A stretch of 64,000 nucleotides of DNA from Kiritimatiellota bacterium (GCA_014381785.1 JACNKZ010000051.1:1-64000); one strand, 5' to 3'; counted from the stretch's first letter, positions 9,413 to 18,835 are shown. Numbers and translations are program-made. The notes: generated from the sequence alone by a model not told the origin.

Positions 9413-10498
9413 ATGAGCAAGAGCTATAATATTGCAGTGATCGGCGGAGACGGAACCGGACCGGAGGTGGCCAATGAAGGCGTCAAGGTTTTGAAGACCG
9501 CGGCGGATAAGTTTGGATTTAAACTCAATTTTGAAGATTACGATTACGGCGGTGATCGCTACTTGCGCACCAACGAAGTACTGCCCGAAAATGCGGCGGA
9601 CGAAATGCGCAAGCACGATGCCATTTTCCTCGGCGCGATCGGTCATCCGGGCGTGAAACCCGGTATTCTCGAAAAGGGTATTTTGCTCAAGTTGCGCTTT
9701 GAGCTCGATCAGTACATCAACCTGCGTCCGGTCAAGCTGTTCCCCGGCGTGGAAACGCCGATCAAAGACAAAGGCCCGGCCGAGATCGATTATGTGATCG
9801 TTCGCGAAAACACCGGCGGCATCTATACCGGTACCGGCGGCGTTTCGATGAAGGGCACGCCGCACGAAGTGGCGGTGCAGTCGATGGTTTACAACCGCTT
9901 CCAGGTGGAGCGCTGCCTGCGCTACGCCTTTGATTACGCCCGCAAGTCCGGCAAAAAATCGCGCGGCCTCAGCGATGTCAATACGCTCGGCCTTGTCGGC
10001 AAAACCAATGTGCTGACTCATGTGTTCGATCTGTGGGAGCGCGCCTTCCATGAAATAGGAGCCGCTGATTATCCGGACATCAAGCGCGACTACTACCACG
10101 TCGATGCCACCTGCATGTGGATGGTGAAAAGCCCCGAGTGGTTCGATGTGCTGGTGACCACCAATATGTTCGGCGACATCATCACCGACCTCGGCGCGAT
10201 GACGCAGGGCGGTATGGGCATCGCCGCCGGCGGAAACATCAACCCCGAAGGCGTCAGCATGTTTGAGCCGATCGGCGGGTCTGCTCCGAAGTACACCGGG
10301 CAGAACGTGATCAATCCGCTCGCCGCCATTTGCGCGGGATCGATGATGCTTAAAGAGCTTGGCGAAGTCGAAGCCGGCAACGCGATTGAAGCCGTTGTGG
10401 CTGACGTGACCGCCAACAAGCTGAAAGGCCTCGCCGCCGGACGGATGGGGTACTCCACCACCGAAGTCGGCGACCTCGTCGCCGAAGGTGTAGCATAA
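9413..10498 (+). CDS. leuB: beta-decarboxylating dehydrogenase, probably 3-isopropylmalate dehydrogenase
   Basis: Oxidative decarboxylation of a 2-hydroxyacid, most likely 3-isopropylmalate in leucine synthesis. The 361 residues show the family nucleotide site ([11 protein letters not shown]), the substrate-binding arginine cluster ([16 protein letters not shown]), [11 protein letters not shown], the metal-binding [10 protein letters not shown] and the adenine-binding [14 protein letters not shown]. Isocitrate and tartrate dehydrogenases share this fold; the [10 protein letters not shown] context fits the LeuB-like branch, but substrate is inferred. A good AAGGAG precedes the ATG. No other leu genes are adjacent, and the gene ends at an intrinsic terminator. 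Confidence 0.85.
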   Translation: MSKSYNIAVIGGDGTGPEVANEGVKVLKTAADKFGFKLNFEDYDYGGDRYLRTNEVLPENAADEMRKHDAIFLGAIGHPGVKPGILEKGILLKLRFELDQYINLRPVKLFPGVETPIKDKGPAEIDYVIVRENTGGIYTGTGGVSMKGTPHEVAVQSMVYNRFQVERCLRYAFDYARKSGKKSRGLSDVNTLGLVGKTNVLTHVFDLWERAFHEIGAADYPDIKRDYYHVDATCMWMVKSPEWFDVLVTTNMFGDIITDLGAMTQGGMGIAAGGNINPEGVSMFEPIGGSAPKYTGQNVINPLAAICAGSMMLKELGEVEAGNAIEAVVADVTANKLKGLAAGRMGYSTTEVGDLVAEGVA

Positions 10499-10541
10499 GA
10501 ATCAACGCAAAGGCGCGAAGAGCGCTGAGCTACGCAAAGAA

Positions 10542-10573
10542 CCCTGCCCGGACTCCGGGCGGGGTTTTGTTTT
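10542..10573 (+). terminator. terminator of the leuB-like gene
   Basis: A 10-bp stem CCCTGCCCGG/CCGGGCGGGG (one T-G pair) around ACT, followed by TTTTGTTTT. Confidence 0.9.
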
Positions 10574-10628
10574 ATCAGGAGACGTTGCGGCCTTTGCGTT
10601 TTTGCACCGTTGCTTTTAAAATTCCGGC

Positions 10629-10895
10629 ATGGAACCGATCCGGGAGTTGCTGAGCCGCATTCGCTGGGACGAGGAGTTCGGGCGGGGCGAGTTTGAAGTC
10701 GGCATCTATGACCGCGTGGCGGATGCCGTCTTTTTCCAACCTTTGGAAAACGTGTGTGTGGAGAAAGAAAACCACGCCGCGTTCACCCTTTGTGTGGATG
10801 AAACCGTGCAGACTATTCCTTTTCACCGCATTCGAGAGGTACACAAAAACGGGGTGTGCATCTGGCGCCGCGGAGCGTCGTCGGATGACTCCTAA
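10629..10895 (+). CDS. DUF504 / UPF0248 family protein
   Basis: A small cytoplasmic protein of 88 residues. It matches the DUF504 pattern: an N-terminal LLSRIRWD, a central [11 protein letters not shown], and the C-terminal [19 protein letters not shown] with its conserved IPxHRI. The biochemical role of the family is not settled. Residues about 35-41 (FFQPLEN) are encoded by a copy of the dispersed dyad, located where the family has a variable loop. It converges on the DUF6868 gene with a 10-base gap. Confidence 0.75.
   Translation: MEPIRELLSRIRWDEEFGRGEFEVGIYDRVADAVFFQPLENVCVEKENHAAFTLCVDETVQTIPFHRIREVHKNGVCIWRRGASSDDS
10731..10750. repeat. dispersed dyad copy in DUF504 gene, centre CCT
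   Basis: Near-perfect copy read as FFQPLEN in the host protein. Confidence 0.9.
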
Positions 10896-10905
10896 TCTGC
10901 CCGGT

Positions 10906-11148
10906 CTATCCCATGATCGTCAGGACGATCCAGGGGGTGATGCAGAAGACAAAGACGAGGCATTTGTAGAATCCGAGGAAGCAGTAGAGAACGAGGTCGA
11001 AGTGTTCCTTGGAGATGTTGAACCAGCGGCTGTGCATTTTGTAGGCCCAGTCTTTGGCCGCGACGCTGATGAAAAACATGATCATCAACATCCCGACGTT
11101 GATAATCGAGCACCACATGAAGAAGGCTTGAAGCATTTGTATTGTCAT
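10906..11148 (-). CDS. small two-helix membrane protein, DUF6868-like
   Basis: Eighty residues with two hydrophobic segments (about residues 8-30 and 52-78) separated by a polar stretch containing MHSRWFNISKEHFD. This layout resembles the DUF6868 family of small membrane proteins seen in marine and PVC bacteria; the function is unknown. The ATG at 11148 has a strong GGAGGT seven bases upstream, so it is very likely translated. Confidence 0.75.
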   Translation of the reverse strand: MTIQMLQAFFMWCSIINVGMLMIMFFISVAAKDWAYKMHSRWFNISKEHFDLVLYCFLGFYKCLVFVFCITPWIVLTIMG

Positions 11149-11288
11149 AATGGACCTCCCGTTGCTGACTGGAAGAATAGAGATTTTTTCAGCTATTGGA
11201 AAATGGTTTTTGTTGCCGAACAGGTTTGAACAATTAGAATGCCGAGAATGTCGGGCGCGCGGGGTGTCTGCAAAAAAAAGGAGGCGAT

Positions 11289-11642
11289 ATGAAAAGTTTA
11301 AAGTGGATTTTGGGGTTTGTTGCGGTCGTGCTGCTGTCGGGATGTGTTACGGGTTCCGGCGGCGGGGATGTCGCAGGGCTTGATCAGCTGGCTACAGAGG
11401 CCGCTGCAATGGGAAAAGCGGATCTTGAGGCGATGGTGTCGAAATACAAAGGGTTGATTGCGGAGAAAGTGGATGTGGCCGGCGCGCTGAAAGCGCAGCT
11501 CAAAGAGATTCCAATCGCAGATATGATGGGTGAAAAAGCCACCGCTCTGAAAACCGAGTTGAGCGATACCATGGCGCTGATATCCCAACTGAAAGACAAG
11601 TTGGCGGTGTATGCAAACGCCTTGAAAGTGGTTCAGCCGTAA
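11289..11642 (+). CDS. small lipoprotein with helical repeats
   Basis: The signal peptide ends in LLSGC (cysteine at about residue 19), marking an exported lipid-anchored protein. The mature part (about 98 residues) is Ala/Lys/Leu-rich and predicted helical, with segments such as LATEAAAMGKADLEAMVSKY and LKTELSDTMALISQLKDKL, so a coiled coil is likely. No family recognised. AAGGAGGCGAT precedes the start, and an intrinsic terminator follows. Confidence 0.8.
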   Translation: MKSLKWILGFVAVVLLSGCVTGSGGGDVAGLDQLATEAAAMGKADLEAMVSKYKGLIAEKVDVAGALKAQLKEIPIADMMGEKATALKTELSDTMALISQLKDKLAVYANALKVVQP

Positions 11643-11673
11643 CGAACGGTTGATTGTTATTTCAAACACCCTA

Positions 11674-11703
11674 AACCTGACTTAAAAAGTCAGGTTTTAT
11701 TGT
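11674..11703 (+). terminator. terminator of lipoprotein gene
   Basis: Perfect 10-bp stem AACCTGACTT/AAGTCAGGTT with loop AAA, then TTTATTGTT. Confidence 0.92.
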
Positions 11704-11789
11704 TGCGGGAAAGAAGTGGCTGTTTAGAATGCGGGAATAACGAGAGGCACATGAGGTGCCCGACAATGAGTGGGAATAAGGAGAAATTC

Positions 11790-11945
11790 ATGAAAGTAGC
11801 AAAATGGTTGATCGCCCTGATGGCTGTAATGGTTTTTGTCGGATGTGAAAAATCGGACGAGCAGAAACTGCAGGATGCAGCGGATGCTGCGCAGAAAGAT
11901 GCGGCAAAAGCAGTTGAGGGAGTGAAGGTCCCTTCTCTCAAGTAA
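11790..11945 (+). CDS. tiny lipoprotein, 51 residues
   Basis: Starts at ATG 11790 behind AAGGAGAAATTC. An upstream in-frame extension to 11700 runs through the previous terminator and is not credible. The lipobox is VFVGC (cysteine about residue 19). The mature peptide is only about 32 residues, Asp/Ala/Lys-rich (EKSDEQKLQDAADAAQKDA), reminiscent in size of entericidin-type peptides but without recognised similarity. It parallels the neighbouring lipoprotein in layout. Confidence 0.75.
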   Translation: MKVAKWLIALMAVMVFVGCEKSDEQKLQDAADAAQKDAAKAVEGVKVPSLK

Positions 11946-12325
11946 TCAGGGGACGTTTCGATGAAGCGCTTGCGCAGGAGACGGCGCAACCGTTTTTTTA
12001 TAGAATAAAAGGAGGAGTCTGCGGGTTTTCACCGCAGCAGGAGGCCGCCTCGGGATCGGGGCGGCCTTTTTATTTTTCCAATGTTTGCCGCTGCACTTTG
12101 TTCCGTTGCCGTCGCTGCGCGCCAGCCTCCCTGCCCGCAGTGCTACGCACAGCGTTGCAGGCGGGTCTCGACTGCGTCTCGGGTGGAACGCTCGACGGAG
12201 AAGTTTCCAATCATTAGAAAATTTATTGTCGCGGGCCTGCCGGGCGTGTAATCTGCATCCTTCATGCGCCGCGCGCTGTGCGTACGCGACGATTTAGACG
12301 AAACGAAAATCCAAGGAGAGCAACA
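11946..12325. other. terminator and repeat fragments before EF-G-like gene
   Basis: Holds a terminator (12042-12076). A block at 12085-12190 shares sequence with the acrA insertion and the 8949-9412 repeats (GTTCCGTTGCCGTCGC followed by GCCAGCCTC), and there is a degenerate dyad at 12204-12221. No additional gene is supported. Confidence 0.6.
12042..12076 (+). terminator. terminator after tiny lipoprotein
   Basis: Stem AGGCCGCC/GGCGGCCT (8 bp, 10-base loop) followed by TTTTATTTTT. A smaller GCGG/CCGC hairpin lies just upstream. Confidence 0.85.
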
Positions 12326-14365
12326 ATGAAGGGTCTTCCAATTGCAGGTGTGCGTAATTTCGCGTTGATGGGGCATACGGGGAGCGGAAAGACCTCATTG
12401 TTGGACGTGATGCTCAACATCCTTGGAACCAATGACCGCATCGGCTCGCCGGACGATAAAACCAGTATGGCGGACTGGACCCCCGAAGAGCAGGAACACA
12501 AGATTTCGATTTTCGCCAAACCCTTTGACGGTGTCTACACCGCCGCCAGCGGCAAACAGCGCCGCTTCGTCATCACCGACACCCCCGGCTATGCCGACTT
12601 TATCGGCCAGCTCATCTGTGCCGCCGAAACCAGTGACGCCGCGCTGCTGGTCGTCGACTCCGTCTCCGGCATTCAGGTCGGCACCAACCGTGCCTGGAAA
12701 GTATGCGAACAGCGCAACCTGCCGCGCGGTATTGTCATTAACGGATTAGATAAGGAAGATGCCAACTTCGACAAAACGCTCGCGCTGATTAAAGCGCAGT
12801 GGGGCGACAGCCGGTGCGTGCCGGTTGTTCTGCCGACCTCCGATGGCAAATCCGAAGTCGACCTGCTCAACACCCCGACCGACCAAGTGCCGGAAGATAT
12901 GGCGGATGCCGTCAAGGCCATCCGCGACCACCTGATCGAGCTCGCTGCTGAAACCGACGACGCGCTGATGGAAAAATATTTTGAGGGGCAGGAGCTCACC
13001 GCCGATGAATTTTCTGACGGTCTGCGCAAAGCGGTTCACGATGCGATCCTGATTCCTGTTTTCGCCTGCTCGGCCAAAAGCCATGTCGGCGTAAAAGAAA
13101 CGATGGATTCTATCAGCCGACTCTTCCCGTCACCGGAAGACTATCCAATTAAATGCGCTGACGGCCACGAAGTGCTCACCTGCGAAAACGAACCGTTTGC
13201 CGGCATCGTTCGCCGCTCGGTCAACGACCCCTTCGTCGGACAGCTCAGCTTTGTGCGTGTGTATCGCGGCACGCTTAAGCCCAACACCGAAGTGTTCAAT
13301 GCCACCAAAGGCGAAAAAGAGCGCATTGGCAACATCCTGTTTGTGAACGGCAAGAAACAGACCGACTGTCAGGAAGCCAAAGCCGGGGACGTTGTGGCGA
13401 TTCCCAAGTTGAAAAACACCTTCCTCAACGACACGCTCTGCGCCATCGGCGACGACACCGTGTTTAAACCGATCGAATTCCCGAACCCCGTCGCCGCCTA
13501 CGCAGTCGAACCGAAGACCAAAGGCGATGAAGACAAAATCGGAGTGGCGCTGCAGCGCGCGGCCGACGAAGACCCCTCCATTCGCGTTGAACGCAATAAA
13601 GAGACCCACGAAACCATTCTGTGGGGGATGGGCGACATGCACCTCGACGTCACCCTCGAACACATCAAGCACCGCAGCAAAGTCGACATCACCCACCACA
13701 CCCCGAAAGTGGCCTATCGCGAAACCATCACCGGTGTGGGAGAAGGACATCACAAACATAAGAAACAGTCCGGCGGTCGCGGGCAGTACGGAGAGTGCTA
13801 CATTCGCATCCGCCCGAAAAGCTCACCCGAGGAAGACGACTTTGCCAACAAGATTGTCGGCGGTTCCATTCCCGGAAACTTTATTCCCGCCTGTCAGAAA
13901 GGGTTTGTGGAAGGGATGGCCAAAGGACCGCTCGTCGGCGCAGCCGTCGGTAACGTTGTGGTTGAGCTCTATGATGGCTCCTACCACGATGTCGACTCCT
14001 CCGAGGTGGCTTTCAAAATTGCTGGCGCACGCGCGCTGCATCAGGCTATCGAAAACGCCAATCCGGTTCTGCTCGAGCCGATCATGAGCGTCAAGGTGAT
14101 GGTGCCTGACGAATTCCTGGGGGATATCAACGGCATTCTCAACACCAAGCGCGGACGCATTATTGGGATGGGTCTAGAGGACGGGATGCAAGTGATCGAA
14201 GCGGACGTGCCGCAGGTGGAAATGTTCAAATTCTGTTCCGAGCTGCGCTCCATCACCAGCGGGCAGGGTTCCTTCGAAATGAAATTCGACCGCTACGAAC
14301 AGGTTGCCGCCAACATCGCCCAGAAAGTGATCGCCGCCGCGCAGAAAGAAAAAGAAGAGGCCTGA
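12326..14365 (+). CDS. EF-G-like translational GTPase (FusA2 type)
   Basis: A ribosome-interacting GTPase paralogous to elongation factor G. The start at ATG 12326 has AAGGAG upstream; the protein is 679 residues. G1 is GHTGSGKT and G3 is DTPGYADF. G4 reads NGLD where canonical factors have NKxD, so guanine recognition may be altered. Domain II follows (FAGIVRRSVNDPFVGQLSFVRVY), then domains III to V (DEDPSIRVERNKETHETILWGMG, GGRGQYGEC, HDVDSSEVAFKIAGARALHQA). The short G domain and divergent switch regions fit the EF-G-like branch rather than true FusA. The gene stands alone with its own terminator. Confidence 0.88.
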   Translation: MKGLPIAGVRNFALMGHTGSGKTSLLDVMLNILGTNDRIGSPDDKTSMADWTPEEQEHKISIFAKPFDGVYTAASGKQRRFVITDTPGYADFIGQLICAAETSDAALLVVDSVSGIQVGTNRAWKVCEQRNLPRGIVINGLDKEDANFDKTLALIKAQWGDSRCVPVVLPTSDGKSEVDLLNTPTDQVPEDMADAVKAIRDHLIELAAETDDALMEKYFEGQELTADEFSDGLRKAVHDAILIPVFACSAKSHVGVKETMDSISRLFPSPEDYPIKCADGHEVLTCENEPFAGIVRRSVNDPFVGQLSFVRVYRGTLKPNTEVFNATKGEKERIGNILFVNGKKQTDCQEAKAGDVVAIPKLKNTFLNDTLCAIGDDTVFKPIEFPNPVAAYAVEPKTKGDEDKIGVALQRAADEDPSIRVERNKETHETILWGMGDMHLDVTLEHIKHRSKVDITHHTPKVAYRETITGVGEGHHKHKKQSGGRGQYGECYIRIRPKSSPEEDDFANKIVGGSIPGNFIPACQKGFVEGMAKGPLVGAAVGNVVVELYDGSYHDVDSSEVAFKIAGARALHQAIENANPVLLEPIMSVKVMVPDEFLGDINGILNTKRGRIIGMGLEDGMQVIEADVPQVEMFKFCSELRSITSGQGSFEMKFDRYEQVAANIAQKVIAAAQKEKEEA

Positions 14366-14398
14366 AAACCAAACGTTCCAGACTGTGGAACTTTCCGG

Positions 14399-14438
14399 CC
14401 CCGTTTTTCCAAACCTTGGAAAAACGGGGTTTCTTTTT
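14399..14438 (+). terminator. terminator built on a dispersed dyad
   Basis: A perfect 14-bp stem (CCCCGTTTTTCCAA/TTGGAAAAACGGGG) around ACC at 14399-14429, followed by TTTCTTTTT. The dyad (centre ACC) forms the top of the stem and flanking CCCCG/CGGGG extends it. Confidence 0.93.
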
Positions 14439-14479
14439 GGCGGAGCGTGGTATCCTCCTGTGTGCAACAGGAGGTTCGG

Positions 14480-15121
14480 ATGCAGGACTTCGAACAGGCG
14501 CGCAGGGAGATGGTGGAGCTGCTTCGCCGCCGCTACCGGATTCATGACGAGCGGGTGTTGGCGGTGATGGAACAACTGCCGCGACACCTCTATATCCCTG
14601 AACCCTTTCGCGGTGATGATGCCTATGACGACCATCCGTGTCCGGTCGGGTTCGGGCAGACCATTTCCCAGCCGTACATCGTGGCCTACATGACGCAGGC
14701 GCTAGCGGTGCAACCCGGTGACAAAGTGCTGGAGATCGGGACCGGCTCGGGGTATCAGGCGGCAGTGCTCGCCGGAATGGGGGCGGATGTTTTCACGATC
14801 GAGCGCATTCCGGAGCTGGCCGAACACGCCCGCGCTGTGCTGGGGGAAGAGGTGGCCATTCGTTGCGGCGACGGGACCGACGGCTGGCCGGAGGAGGCGC
14901 CGTTCGACATCATCATCGGAACCTGCGCGCCGGAGAAGGTTCCGCCTATACTGATCGATCAACTCGCCGGGGGCGGGCGCATGATGCTTCCGGTCGGCGA
15001 CTGGATTCAGCGGCTCGTCTTTTTGCGCAGGCAGGGTGGTGAAATTATCCATGAAGATGATCTGTCGGTTCGGTTCGTCCCGATGATTCAGGGAGCCGGG
15101 CCGCAATCCCAGATGTCGTAA
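14480..15121 (+). CDS. pcm: protein-L-isoaspartate O-methyltransferase
   Basis: Repairs isomerised aspartyl residues by methylating them with S-adenosylmethionine. ATG 14480 follows AGGAGGTTCGG; the longer frame from 14447 lacks a site. The 213 residues carry the PCMT signature GFGQTISQPYIVAYMT, motif I VLEIGTGSGYQAAVLA, and the post-motif DIIIGTCAPEKVPPILIDQL. Cytosolic; no operon partner is obvious, with yebC about 100 bases downstream. Confidence 0.93.
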   Translation: MQDFEQARREMVELLRRRYRIHDERVLAVMEQLPRHLYIPEPFRGDDAYDDHPCPVGFGQTISQPYIVAYMTQALAVQPGDKVLEIGTGSGYQAAVLAGMGADVFTIERIPELAEHARAVLGEEVAIRCGDGTDGWPEEAPFDIIIGTCAPEKVPPILIDQLAGGGRMMLPVGDWIQRLVFLRRQGGEIIHEDDLSVRFVPMIQGAGPQSQMS

Positions 15122-15223
15122 AAATGGACGAAAAAGGTTCCAACCTTCGGAGCTTTTAGGCTAAATAGCCCGTTCACTGCGAATTTAAGGCAAAAAGAGA
15201 CATTTTTGGATTTGGAGGACATT

Positions 15224-15973
15224 ATGGCTGGTCATAGTAAATGGGCGAATATTAAGCACAAAAAGGGGCGCGCCGACGCGGCCCGCGGCAAGGTGTTCAG
15301 CAAGATCGCCAAGGAAATTATTGTGGCGGCCTCTGCCGGTGGCGGTAATTTGGACGACAATATTCAGCTGCGCGCACTGGTGCAGAAAGCCAAAGGCGTT
15401 TCGATGCCGAAAGACAACATCGACCGCGCGATCAAGAAGGGTACTGGCGAGCTCGCGGGCGGCGCTCTTGAGGAGATGGTGTACGAAGCATACGCCTCTG
15501 GCGGCGTGCCCGTTATTGTTGAAGCATTGACCGATAACAAAAACCGCGCGGCATCCGAAATTAAGAATGTACTCACCAAAAACGGTGCCAGCCTCGCGGC
15601 GCAGGGCGCGATCAGCCGGTTGTTCCAGCGCAAGGGGCAGATTCTGATTTCCGCCGACGCGACCGATGAGGAAACGCTGATGGATCTTGTGCTCGAAGCG
15701 GGCGCGGAGGACATGCAGCGCGAAGGTGATCAGTTTGAAGTGCTGACCGCGTTCGGCGATTACGCCGCGGTAGCCAATGCCGTTTCAGATGCAGGCATTG
15801 AAACTGAATCGTCGGAGCTCACCATGCTTCCCGACATGCCGACCAATATCGCCGATAAAGAGCAGGCTCAGAAGCTGATGCGGCTGGTCGACCTGCTCGA
15901 AGAGCTCGATGACGTTCAGAATGTTTATCCCGGTTTTGAAATCGACGATTCCATCGTCGATGAATTGGATTAA
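15224..15973 (+). CDS. yebC: YebC/PmpR-family protein (TACO1 type)
   Basis: Members act as transcriptional regulators or, as shown for YebC2/TACO1-type proteins, relieve ribosome stalling. The N terminus MAGHSKWANIKHKKGRADA and the ARGKVFSKIAKEI block are diagnostic; length 249 is normal. The ATG at 15224 has GGAGGAC. The gene is followed 12 bases later by ruvC, the classical yebC-ruvC arrangement. Confidence 0.94.
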   Translation: MAGHSKWANIKHKKGRADAARGKVFSKIAKEIIVAASAGGGNLDDNIQLRALVQKAKGVSMPKDNIDRAIKKGTGELAGGALEEMVYEAYASGGVPVIVEALTDNKNRAASEIKNVLTKNGASLAAQGAISRLFQRKGQILISADATDEETLMDLVLEAGAEDMQREGDQFEVLTAFGDYAAVANAVSDAGIETESSELTMLPDMPTNIADKEQAQKLMRLVDLLEELDDVQNVYPGFEIDDSIVDELD

Positions 15974-15985
15974 CCTCCGCTCTAT

Positions 15986-16492
15986 ATGGATACCATCCGC
16001 ATTTTAGGGGTTGATACCTCATTGCGCTCATCCGGTGTGGCGGTGATTGAAGTCACCGGCCAGAAGATGCGGGCGTTGGTGTACGGTCGAATTCAGAATA
16101 AACCGGTCATGACTCACAGCGCCTGCCTGGCGGAAATCCACCGTCAGGTGGATGCACTGATTACGGAGTTCGAGCCGAATGAGGCGGCGATTGAAGGCGC
16201 CTTCTTTGCCAAAAATGCCAAAACCGCGATGATTCTGGGGCAGGCGCGCGGTTCAGTGCTGGCTTGCTGTTCGCTGCGCACGCTACCGGTGTATGAATAT
16301 TCCCCGAAATCGGTAAAACAGGCCGTAGTCGGGGTCGGTTCCGCGCAAAAGGACCAGGTGGCTAAAATGGTGATGCGCCTGCTGGGGTTGACAGAGCAAC
16401 CGCAGGAAGATGCCGCCGATGCGCTCGCCATTGCCATTACGCATGCCCATCAACGCGGGGTCCCCGAGGCCTTGCGTTCAAAAGCCATTTGA
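15986..16492 (+). CDS. ruvC: Holliday junction resolvase RuvC
   Basis: Cuts Holliday junctions together with RuvAB. The 168 residues begin with the catalytic-aspartate strand RILGVDTSLRSSGVAVIE, contain AAIEGAFFAKNAKTAMILGQARG (second acidic residue and the conserved loop), and end with the EDAADALAIAITHA acidic pair. The usual partners ruvA and ruvB are 28 kb away at 44.2 kb, so the ruvCAB genes are split. No clear Shine-Dalgarno; coupling with yebC is likely. Confidence 0.93.
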   Translation: MDTIRILGVDTSLRSSGVAVIEVTGQKMRALVYGRIQNKPVMTHSACLAEIHRQVDALITEFEPNEAAIEGAFFAKNAKTAMILGQARGSVLACCSLRTLPVYEYSPKSVKQAVVGVGSAQKDQVAKMVMRLLGLTEQPQEDAADALAIAITHAHQRGVPEALRSKAI

Positions 16493-16536
16493 TGATAGTT
16501 TCAAAACTCGAAAATAATAATAAGGAGAAACACCTG

Positions 16537-16989
16537 ATGGAACTCAAAGATATCAAAAAAGTCGTTCAGATGATGAAGGAGAACGATCTGACAGAATTTT
16601 TGCTTGAAGACGAAGACTGTACCCTGCAACTCAAGCGCGGTGGCGGTGAAATCCAACAGGTCGTGGCTGCCGCTCCGCAGATGATGGCCGCTCCGCAGAT
16701 GATGGCCGCTCCGGCCGCCGCCCCTGCTGCTCCATCCGTTGATGACGGTCTGGTCGAAATTACTTCTCCGATGGTTGGAACATTCTATAACGCCCCGTCA
16801 CCGGATTCCGATTCCTTTGTGGAAGTCGGTGCGGAAGTCGGCGAAGACACGGTCGTTTGTATTGTGGAAGCGATGAAAGTGATGAACGAAATCAAGGCGG
16901 ATGTGAAAGGCACGATCAAAAAGATTCTGGTCGACAACGCCACGCCGGTTCAGTTCGGTCAGCCGCTGTTCCTCGTGGACCCTGCTTAA
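16537..16989 (+). CDS. accB: biotin carboxyl carrier protein of acetyl-CoA carboxylase
   Basis: Carries biotin between the carboxylase and transferase sites in the first step of fatty-acid synthesis. The N-terminal dimer region is [17 protein letters not shown]. An Ala/Pro/Met-rich linker holds a short repeat ([20 protein letters not shown]), and the biotinyl domain ends with the EAMKVMNE motif whose lysine is biotinylated. The ATG at 16537 follows AAGGAGAAA. accC starts 32 bases downstream, beyond a 12-C run. Confidence 0.95.
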   Translation: MELKDIKKVVQMMKENDLTEFLLEDEDCTLQLKRGGGEIQQVVAAAPQMMAAPQMMAAPAAAPAAPSVDDGLVEITSPMVGTFYNAPSPDSDSFVEVGAEVGEDTVVCIVEAMKVMNEIKADVKGTIKKILVDNATPVQFGQPLFLVDPA

Positions 16990-17001
16990 CCCCCCCCCCC
17001 C
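16990..17001 (+). repeat. poly-C tract of 12 between accB and accC
   Basis: Twelve consecutive C start right after the accB TAA, 20 bases before the accC ATG. No Shine-Dalgarno is visible in the remaining spacer. The length may be variable in the organism or uncertain in the assembly. Confidence 0.85.
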
Positions 17002-17021
17002 TTGCTGAAACGGATCATTCC

Positions 17022-18386
17022 ATGTTTGATAAAATACTGATTGCCAATCGCGGCGAAATTGCGCTGCGAATTATCCGCGCCTGTAAGGAGATGGGCATTC
17101 GCTCCGTCGCGGTTTATTCCGAGGCCGATGCGGAGTCGCTTCATGTTGCGATGGCCGACGAGGCCATCTGCATCGGGCCTGCATCCTCCACCGAGAGTTA
17201 TCTGAAGGTTGCCAACATCATCAGCGCCGCCGAGGTAACGGATGTGGACGCGATCCATCCAGGCTACGGCTTCCTGGCCGAAAATGCACATTTCGCGGAA
17301 ATCTGCGAAAGCTGCAACATCACCTTTATCGGGCCGTCGCCGGATCTCATCCGGAACATGGGTGATAAAGCGATTGCCCGCGACACCATGAAGGCCGCCG
17401 GTGTTCCGATTACGCCCGGCAGCGACGGAATTCTTGCGACAAAAGAAGACGCCATTAAATTGGCTCAGGAAATGGGATATCCCGTTCTGGTCAAAGCGGT
17501 CGCCGGTGGCGGCGGCAAAGGGATGCGCGTGGCGCATAATGATGTCAGCCTGGCGCAGGGGTTCATGATGGCCACTGCTGAAGCGGAGAGCGCATTCGGG
17601 AACGGCGATTGTTTCATGGAAAAATACATCGAGTCCGCTCGTCACGTTGAGGTGCAGATCATCGGTGATAAACACGGGAATGTGGCACATCTCGGCGAGC
17701 GCGACTGCTCCATTCAGCGCCGCCATCAGAAGCTGGTTGAAGAGTCGCCCTGTCCGACCCTGACCGATGAGCAGCGCAAAGAGCTCGGCGATATCGCTGT
17801 GCGCGCCGCCAAAGCGGTGAACTACAACAGCGCCGGAACTATCGAATTCCTTTACGACGAAAAAGAAGAGAAATTCTATTTCATGGAAATGAACACCCGC
17901 ATTCAGGTGGAGCACACCGTGAGTGAAGAGGTGACCGACATCGACCTGATGAAAGAACAGATCCGCGTGGCAGCGGGCGAGAAACTTTCCTTCACCCAGG
18001 ATGATGTAAAGGTGCGGCACCACGCCATAGAGTTCCGGGTGAATGCGGAAGATCCATATAACAATTTCATGCCATCGCCCGGTAAGGTGGAAGCCATTCA
18101 CTTCCCCGGCGGACCCGGAATCCGTATTGATTCCCACGTGTACAGCGGATACACCATTTCGCCTTATTACGACAGCATGATCGCTAAGATCATCGCCCGC
18201 GGTGCCAATCGCGAAGAGGCGCTCAACCGCCTGCACCGCGCGCTGGAAGAGTTTGATATCAGCGGCCCGCACACCAGTGTTCCGCTGGGCGAAGCCCTGC
18301 TGATGGATGATCGTTTTCGCAAGGGCGAATACAATACCGCTTTCCTCGAGAAGTTTATGCACGACAACTTTATTGTTGAACGATAA
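17022..18386 (+). CDS. accC: biotin carboxylase of acetyl-CoA carboxylase
   Basis: ATP-dependent carboxylation of biotin on AccB. The 454 residues start [20 protein letters not shown] and show the ATP-grasp glycine loop ([13 protein letters not shown]), [18 protein letters not shown], and the metal/catalytic block [27 protein letters not shown]. The length and C-terminal biotin-carboxylase domain are normal. The start at 17022 matches the conserved N terminus but lacks a clear ribosome-binding site. Confidence 0.96.
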   Translation: MFDKILIANRGEIALRIIRACKEMGIRSVAVYSEADAESLHVAMADEAICIGPASSTESYLKVANIISAAEVTDVDAIHPGYGFLAENAHFAEICESCNITFIGPSPDLIRNMGDKAIARDTMKAAGVPITPGSDGILATKEDAIKLAQEMGYPVLVKAVAGGGGKGMRVAHNDVSLAQGFMMATAEAESAFGNGDCFMEKYIESARHVEVQIIGDKHGNVAHLGERDCSIQRRHQKLVEESPCPTLTDEQRKELGDIAVRAAKAVNYNSAGTIEFLYDEKEEKFYFMEMNTRIQVEHTVSEEVTDIDLMKEQIRVAAGEKLSFTQDDVKVRHHAIEFRVNAEDPYNNFMPSPGKVEAIHFPGGPGIRIDSHVYSGYTISPYYDSMIAKIIARGANREEALNRLHRALEEFDISGPHTSVPLGEALLMDDRFRKGEYNTAFLEKFMHDNFIVER

Positions 18387-18401
18387 GAAGGAGACATCGA
18401 C

Positions 18402-18833
18402 ATGAGTGAGAAAGAAAACAAAAACACGCTTCCGCCCGGACAGAATTATTCGGTTCCTGAAGCCAAACGGGATGATGCCGGACTCGGCTCCGTTCGAATT
18501 CATAACAATGTTATTTCGGTTATCGCTCACGAAGCGGCCGATCGCGTTCCCGGTGTCATCGAACTTTCCGGGACGCTGGTGGACGGTCTTGCCGACATCA
18601 TCGGCAAGGGATCCCGCGACCGCGGCATTCGGGTCGCTGTGGAGTCGGAAAACACCATTACGGTGGAGCTTACGGTTGTGCTGCAGTACGGCGTAAACAT
18701 TCCGGAAACCTGCGGGCAACTTCAGAACGAAGTCCGCAAGTCGGTTGAGGATATGACCGGAAAAAAAGTGCAGGCCGTGAACGTTTCCGTGCAGGGCATT
18801 CGCCGCGCGGCTCCTGAGACGGAGGAGGCTTGA
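18402..18833 (+). CDS. Asp23/Gls24-family envelope stress protein
   Basis: A 143-residue protein of the Asp23 family (DUF322): the core reads GSVRIHNNVISVIAHEAADRVPGVIELSG, then a region with DRGIRVAVE and the QNEVRKSVEDMTGKKVQAVNVSVQGI ending. In Gram-positives Asp23 sits under the membrane, anchored by AmaP, and is linked to cell-wall stress. Here the next gene is an AmaP-like membrane protein two bases downstream, supporting the same pairing. An AGAAGGAGAC site precedes the start. Confidence 0.9.
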   Translation: MSEKENKNTLPPGQNYSVPEAKRDDAGLGSVRIHNNVISVIAHEAADRVPGVIELSGTLVDGLADIIGKGSRDRGIRVAVESENTITVELTVVLQYGVNIPETCGQLQNEVRKSVEDMTGKKVQAVNVSVQGIRRAAPETEEA

Positions 18834-18835
18834 AC

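Noticed and set aside
16986-18719. A 577-codon antisense frame over accC and the asp23-like gene
   Set aside because: Both plus-strand genes are unmistakable; the antisense product has no recognisable features.
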